DNA of 7,528 nt from Betaproteobacteria bacterium HGW-Betaproteobacteria-20 (GTDB lineage: Bacteria; Pseudomonadota; Gammaproteobacteria; Burkholderiales; Methylophilaceae). Shown here piece by piece: positions 5,913 through 7,528 of this stretch (position 1 is its first letter; each line of letters opens with the position of its first letter). The translations under genes were made by a program, and so were the position numbers. The notes beneath the pieces are model-generated. The model saw nothing but the letters and a program-made list of their open reading frames with translations, did not search any database and had not been told where the DNA came from. The stretch covers positions 1-7,528 of the forward strand of contig PHCL01000059.1 of NCBI GenBank assembly GCA_002842195.1, written 5' to 3'.

Positions 5913-6554
5913 ATGAAAATTATTATTGATATTACCAGCAGAGTTTCTGGCGGAATTATCGCTTTATTGTTCACCGGTTACTGCATGGCTGGTGACGCTG
6001 CATCATCAGCCAAACCGCCAGTCGCAAAGGTGGCGACGGCTATATTTGCTGGCGGCTGTTTCTGGTGTTCAGAAGCAGACTTCGAGAAATTAGCAGGAGT
6101 CGTCATGGCGGAATCCGGCTACACAGGCGGTCAGCTTGAAAATCCAACTTACGAGCAAGTTAGCCGCGGTAGTACCGGCCATGCTGAAGCGGTGCGGGTA
6201 ACTTATAATCCAAAACTGGTCAGTTATGCGCAGTTGCTGGATTATTTCTGGCATCATATTGATCCAACGGTCAAGGATCAGCAGTTTTGCGATGTGGGCA
6301 GCCAATACCGTAGCGCTATATTTTATCAGGACGAGAGCCAGAAAAAAGCTGCGGAAGCCAGTAAAACTGCGCTGGAACGTAGCGGAAAACTTGCCCATAT
6401 CTATACCGAGATTGTTCCTGCAAGCCGGTTTTATATCGCCGAAGGTTATCATCAGGATTATTATAAAAAGAATCCAATTCGCTATCGCTATTACCGGAAC
6501 GGCTGTGGACGCGATGCACGCATCAGTGAAGTTTGGGGCCCGCCATCACATTGA
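5913..6554 (+). CDS. msrA: Exported peptide-methionine (S)-S-oxide reductase MsrA
   Basis: MsrA reduces the S diastereomer of methionine sulfoxide and so complements MsrB. From the ATG at 5913 it has 213 residues. Residues 1-26 form a Sec-type signal (MKIIIDITSR then a hydrophobic core, likely cleavage after CMA). The active-site GGCFWC is at 47-52 with catalytic C49; SGYTGG (68-73), GHAEAVRVTYNP (89-100), DVGSQYRSAIFY (127-138) and EGYHQDYY (177-184) are the expected family blocks. C198, near the C-terminus, is the probable resolving cysteine, and C52 and C126 are additional cysteines. The frame is open upstream into msrB from 5772, but 5913 gives the signal peptide and a 7-bp gap. There is no clear Shine-Dalgarno (AGGG lies 12 nt away), which suggests translation coupled to msrB. 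The stop overlaps the next gene's start as TTGA. Confidence 0.94.
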   Translation: MKIIIDITSRVSGGIIALLFTGYCMAGDAASSAKPPVAKVATAIFAGGCFWCSEADFEKLAGVVMAESGYTGGQLENPTYEQVSRGSTGHAEAVRVTYNPKLVSYAQLLDYFWHHIDPTVKDQQFCDVGSQYRSAIFYQDESQKKAAEASKTALERSGKLAHIYTEIVPASRFYIAEGYHQDYYKKNPIRYRYYRNGCGRDARISEVWGPPSH

Positions 6555-7216
6555 AACAAAATACATGCTTAAATTTGAGAATTTTTTTATATAGTTTATT
6601 CCTCTTGTTCTCTATCGTTTCCCATGCGGATGGGGAGCGCGTTAACATCGCCAGTTTTTCGCAAAATGACATTAATAGCTGGCAGACTAAAATTTTTTCA
6701 GGTGAGACTCACTACGCTTTTTCTACTATGGATGGACGCACCGCCTTACACGCTAACAGCACGGCAAGTGCTTCTGGATTGTTTCGCAAGGTAAGCATAG
6801 AGTTAAGCCAAACGCCCATCCTGCATTGGTCATGGAAAGTAGACAATGTGCTGACGGGTGCTGATGAACGCACTCGCGCCGGTGACGATTACCCTGCCCG
6901 CGTTTATGTGGTGTTTTCTGGCGGTGCGGCTTTTTGGCGTACCCGCGCAATCAGCTACGTGTGGTCAAGCAAACAAGCTGTCAACAGTCACTGGCGCAAT
7001 CCCTTCACTGCTAACTCGCAGATGGTTGCGGTGCAGTCAGGCTCGGAACGCGTAGGGCAGTGGGTAGATGAACGCCGTGACGTACTGGCTGATTATCGCC
7101 GTATCTTCGGTAAGGAGCCTGGCAAGCTAGATGCAGTGGCGATTATGACCGATACTGATAATACAGGCGCCAGTGCGTCAGCCTGGTACGGCGATATATG
7201 GTTTGGTGCAAAATAA
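6551..7216 (+). CDS. Exported DUF3047-family protein
   Basis: The function is unknown. The 221-residue protein has a signal peptide (core about 9-25, likely cleavage after SHA, before DGERV), so it should be periplasmic. The rest matches my recollection of DUF3047: HWSWKVDNVL (92-101), an acidic DERTRAGDD (105-113), ARVYVVFSGG (116-125), ISYVWSS (134-140), a tract with WVDERRDVLADYRRIFG (171-187) and the closing VAIMTDTDNTG and YGDIWFG. The conserved acidic residues might bind metal or sugar, but that is a guess. The only nearby in-frame ATG (residue 60) would remove the export signal, so a TTG start is needed: 6551, which overlaps the msrA stop as TTGA, or 6575, which gives a shorter signal starting LRIFLYSL. 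I chose 6551 for the overlap. The operon position suggests a role with the exported Msr enzymes, or simply co-expression. Confidence 0.8.
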   Translation: MKQNTCLNLRIFLYSLFLLFSIVSHADGERVNIASFSQNDINSWQTKIFSGETHYAFSTMDGRTALHANSTASASGLFRKVSIELSQTPILHWSWKVDNVLTGADERTRAGDDYPARVYVVFSGGAAFWRTRAISYVWSSKQAVNSHWRNPFTANSQMVAVQSGSERVGQWVDERRDVLADYRRIFGKEPGKLDAVAIMTDTDNTGASASAWYGDIWFGAK

Positions 7217-7270
7217 AGGTACTAACCCATTAAACGCTTCGTTTACTAATGATCGTTAGTTAACGACTAT
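7217..7270. other. Convergent spacer with short hairpin downstream of the msr operon
   Basis: The gap between the DUF3047 stop and the facing gene contains TAAACG/CGTTTA around a CTT loop (7231-7245), followed directly by a second weak inverted repeat, CTAAT/GTTAG (7246-7250 and 7255-7259, one T-G pair). The stems are AT-rich and no T-run follows on the plus strand, so termination here is only possible. Confidence 0.25.
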
Positions 7271-7287
7271 TTAGTTAACGACTATTT
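7256..7287. repeat. Tandem duplication of a 15-bp unit spanning a stop codon
   Basis: TTAGTTAACGACTAT occurs at 7256-7270 and again, exactly, at 7271-7285, with the match continuing two bases further. On the minus strand each copy reads IVVN followed by TAA in the frame of the facing gene, so the right-hand copy supplies the real C-terminus and the left-hand copy repeats it after the stop. Confidence 0.8.
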
Positions 7288-7528
7288 TATAATCCGGCGT
7301 ATTGTTTAGCGGACATGAATAGACATATTGCCCGGGTTTTAGTGTAATCGCATAATCCTTTGTTTTGCCAGGCTGTAAATCTCCGCCAGATACACTCGGC
7401 AACCGTGCGCGATTTAGCACGCCATCACCACGTAGCCAAAAACCCAGTTCATAAGGCACACTTTGGTTTTTAACGCGGAAAATATAACTGCCAGCAGGCA
7501 ATGCAAGTGTTTTAGCTTTGGCTAAACG
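7271..7528 (-). CDS. C-terminal part of a cupredoxin-like protein (partial)
   Basis: The minus strand is open from the right edge to a TAA at 7273-7271, giving at least 85 residues with no credible start in the window; the frame continues past a TTG at 7501, so the gene begins outside. The pattern resembles the small beta-sandwich of cupredoxins: LPAGSYIFRVKNQS, then a strand with ELGFWLRG, then the LQPGKTKDYAITLKPGQYVYSCPLNN tract (cited in part) and a closing strand, DYKIVV. In copper-binding members the last loop carries Cys, His and Met; here C is present in YSCPLNNTPDY but His and Met are not, and no His is found at the usual earlier position (VPYELGF). The copper site therefore looks degenerate, or the protein is a related non-copper fold. 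It converges with the msr operon. Confidence 0.6.
   Translation of the reverse strand, partial: RLAKAKTLALPAGSYIFRVKNQSVPYELGFWLRGDGVLNRARLPSVSGGDLQPGKTKDYAITLKPGQYVYSCPLNNTPDYKIVVN

Noticed and set aside
6226..6594. Open frame on the plus strand over msrA and the start of the DUF3047 gene
   Set aside because: It is an alternative frame of msrA with a composition unlike real proteins and no recognisable domain.

Overview
The window reads as ordinary bacterial chromosome from a Gram-negative proteobacterium. The protein features (YoaA-type helicase, S41 protease N-terminus, exported MsrA and MsrB, DUF3047) and mid-range base composition fit a betaproteobacterium, perhaps in or near the Methylophilaceae/Nitrosomonadales. 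That placement is inference from recalled protein resemblance, not from a search. I see no insertion sequence, phage gene, tRNA, rRNA or CRISPR array.

Layout, left to right. (a) Positions 1-135, minus: the first 45 codons of an exported protein, probably a C-terminal processing protease. (b) 304-861, minus: an exported NlpC/P60 cell-wall peptidase with an unresolved start. (c) 965-2908, plus: yoaA, an iron-sulfur DNA helicase, divergent from the NlpC gene with closely packed promoters. (d) 3049-4524, minus: a membrane diguanylate cyclase with a periplasmic amino-acid-type sensor, convergent with yoaA. (e) 4742-5143, plus: arfB, a ribosome-rescue peptidyl-tRNA hydrolase, with a perfect 22-bp palindrome just upstream and no visible Shine-Dalgarno. 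(f) 5144-5404: a hairpin-rich spacer holding a minus-strand terminator-like hairpin and a possible 26-codon leader ORF. (g) 5405-7216, plus: msrB, msrA and a DUF3047 gene, tightly spaced or overlapping, all with export signals. (h) 7271-7528, minus: the C-terminal part of a cupredoxin-like protein, running off the right edge.

The clearest joint function is in (g). MsrB and MsrA reduce the R and S forms of methionine sulfoxide, and both carry export signals here, so the operon probably repairs oxidised envelope proteins. The DUF3047 protein, also exported, is tied to them by a TTGA stop/start overlap. The left half holds unrelated housekeeping functions: cell-wall turnover, DNA repair, c-di-GMP signalling and ribosome rescue.

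I did not find a clearly new system. The best candidates for a second look are the leader of the msr operon (a short ORF ending in an ATGA overlap with msrB, with an internal tandem repeat), the orphan minus-strand terminator-like hairpin between arfB and msrB, the arfB palindrome, and the DUF3047 partner gene.
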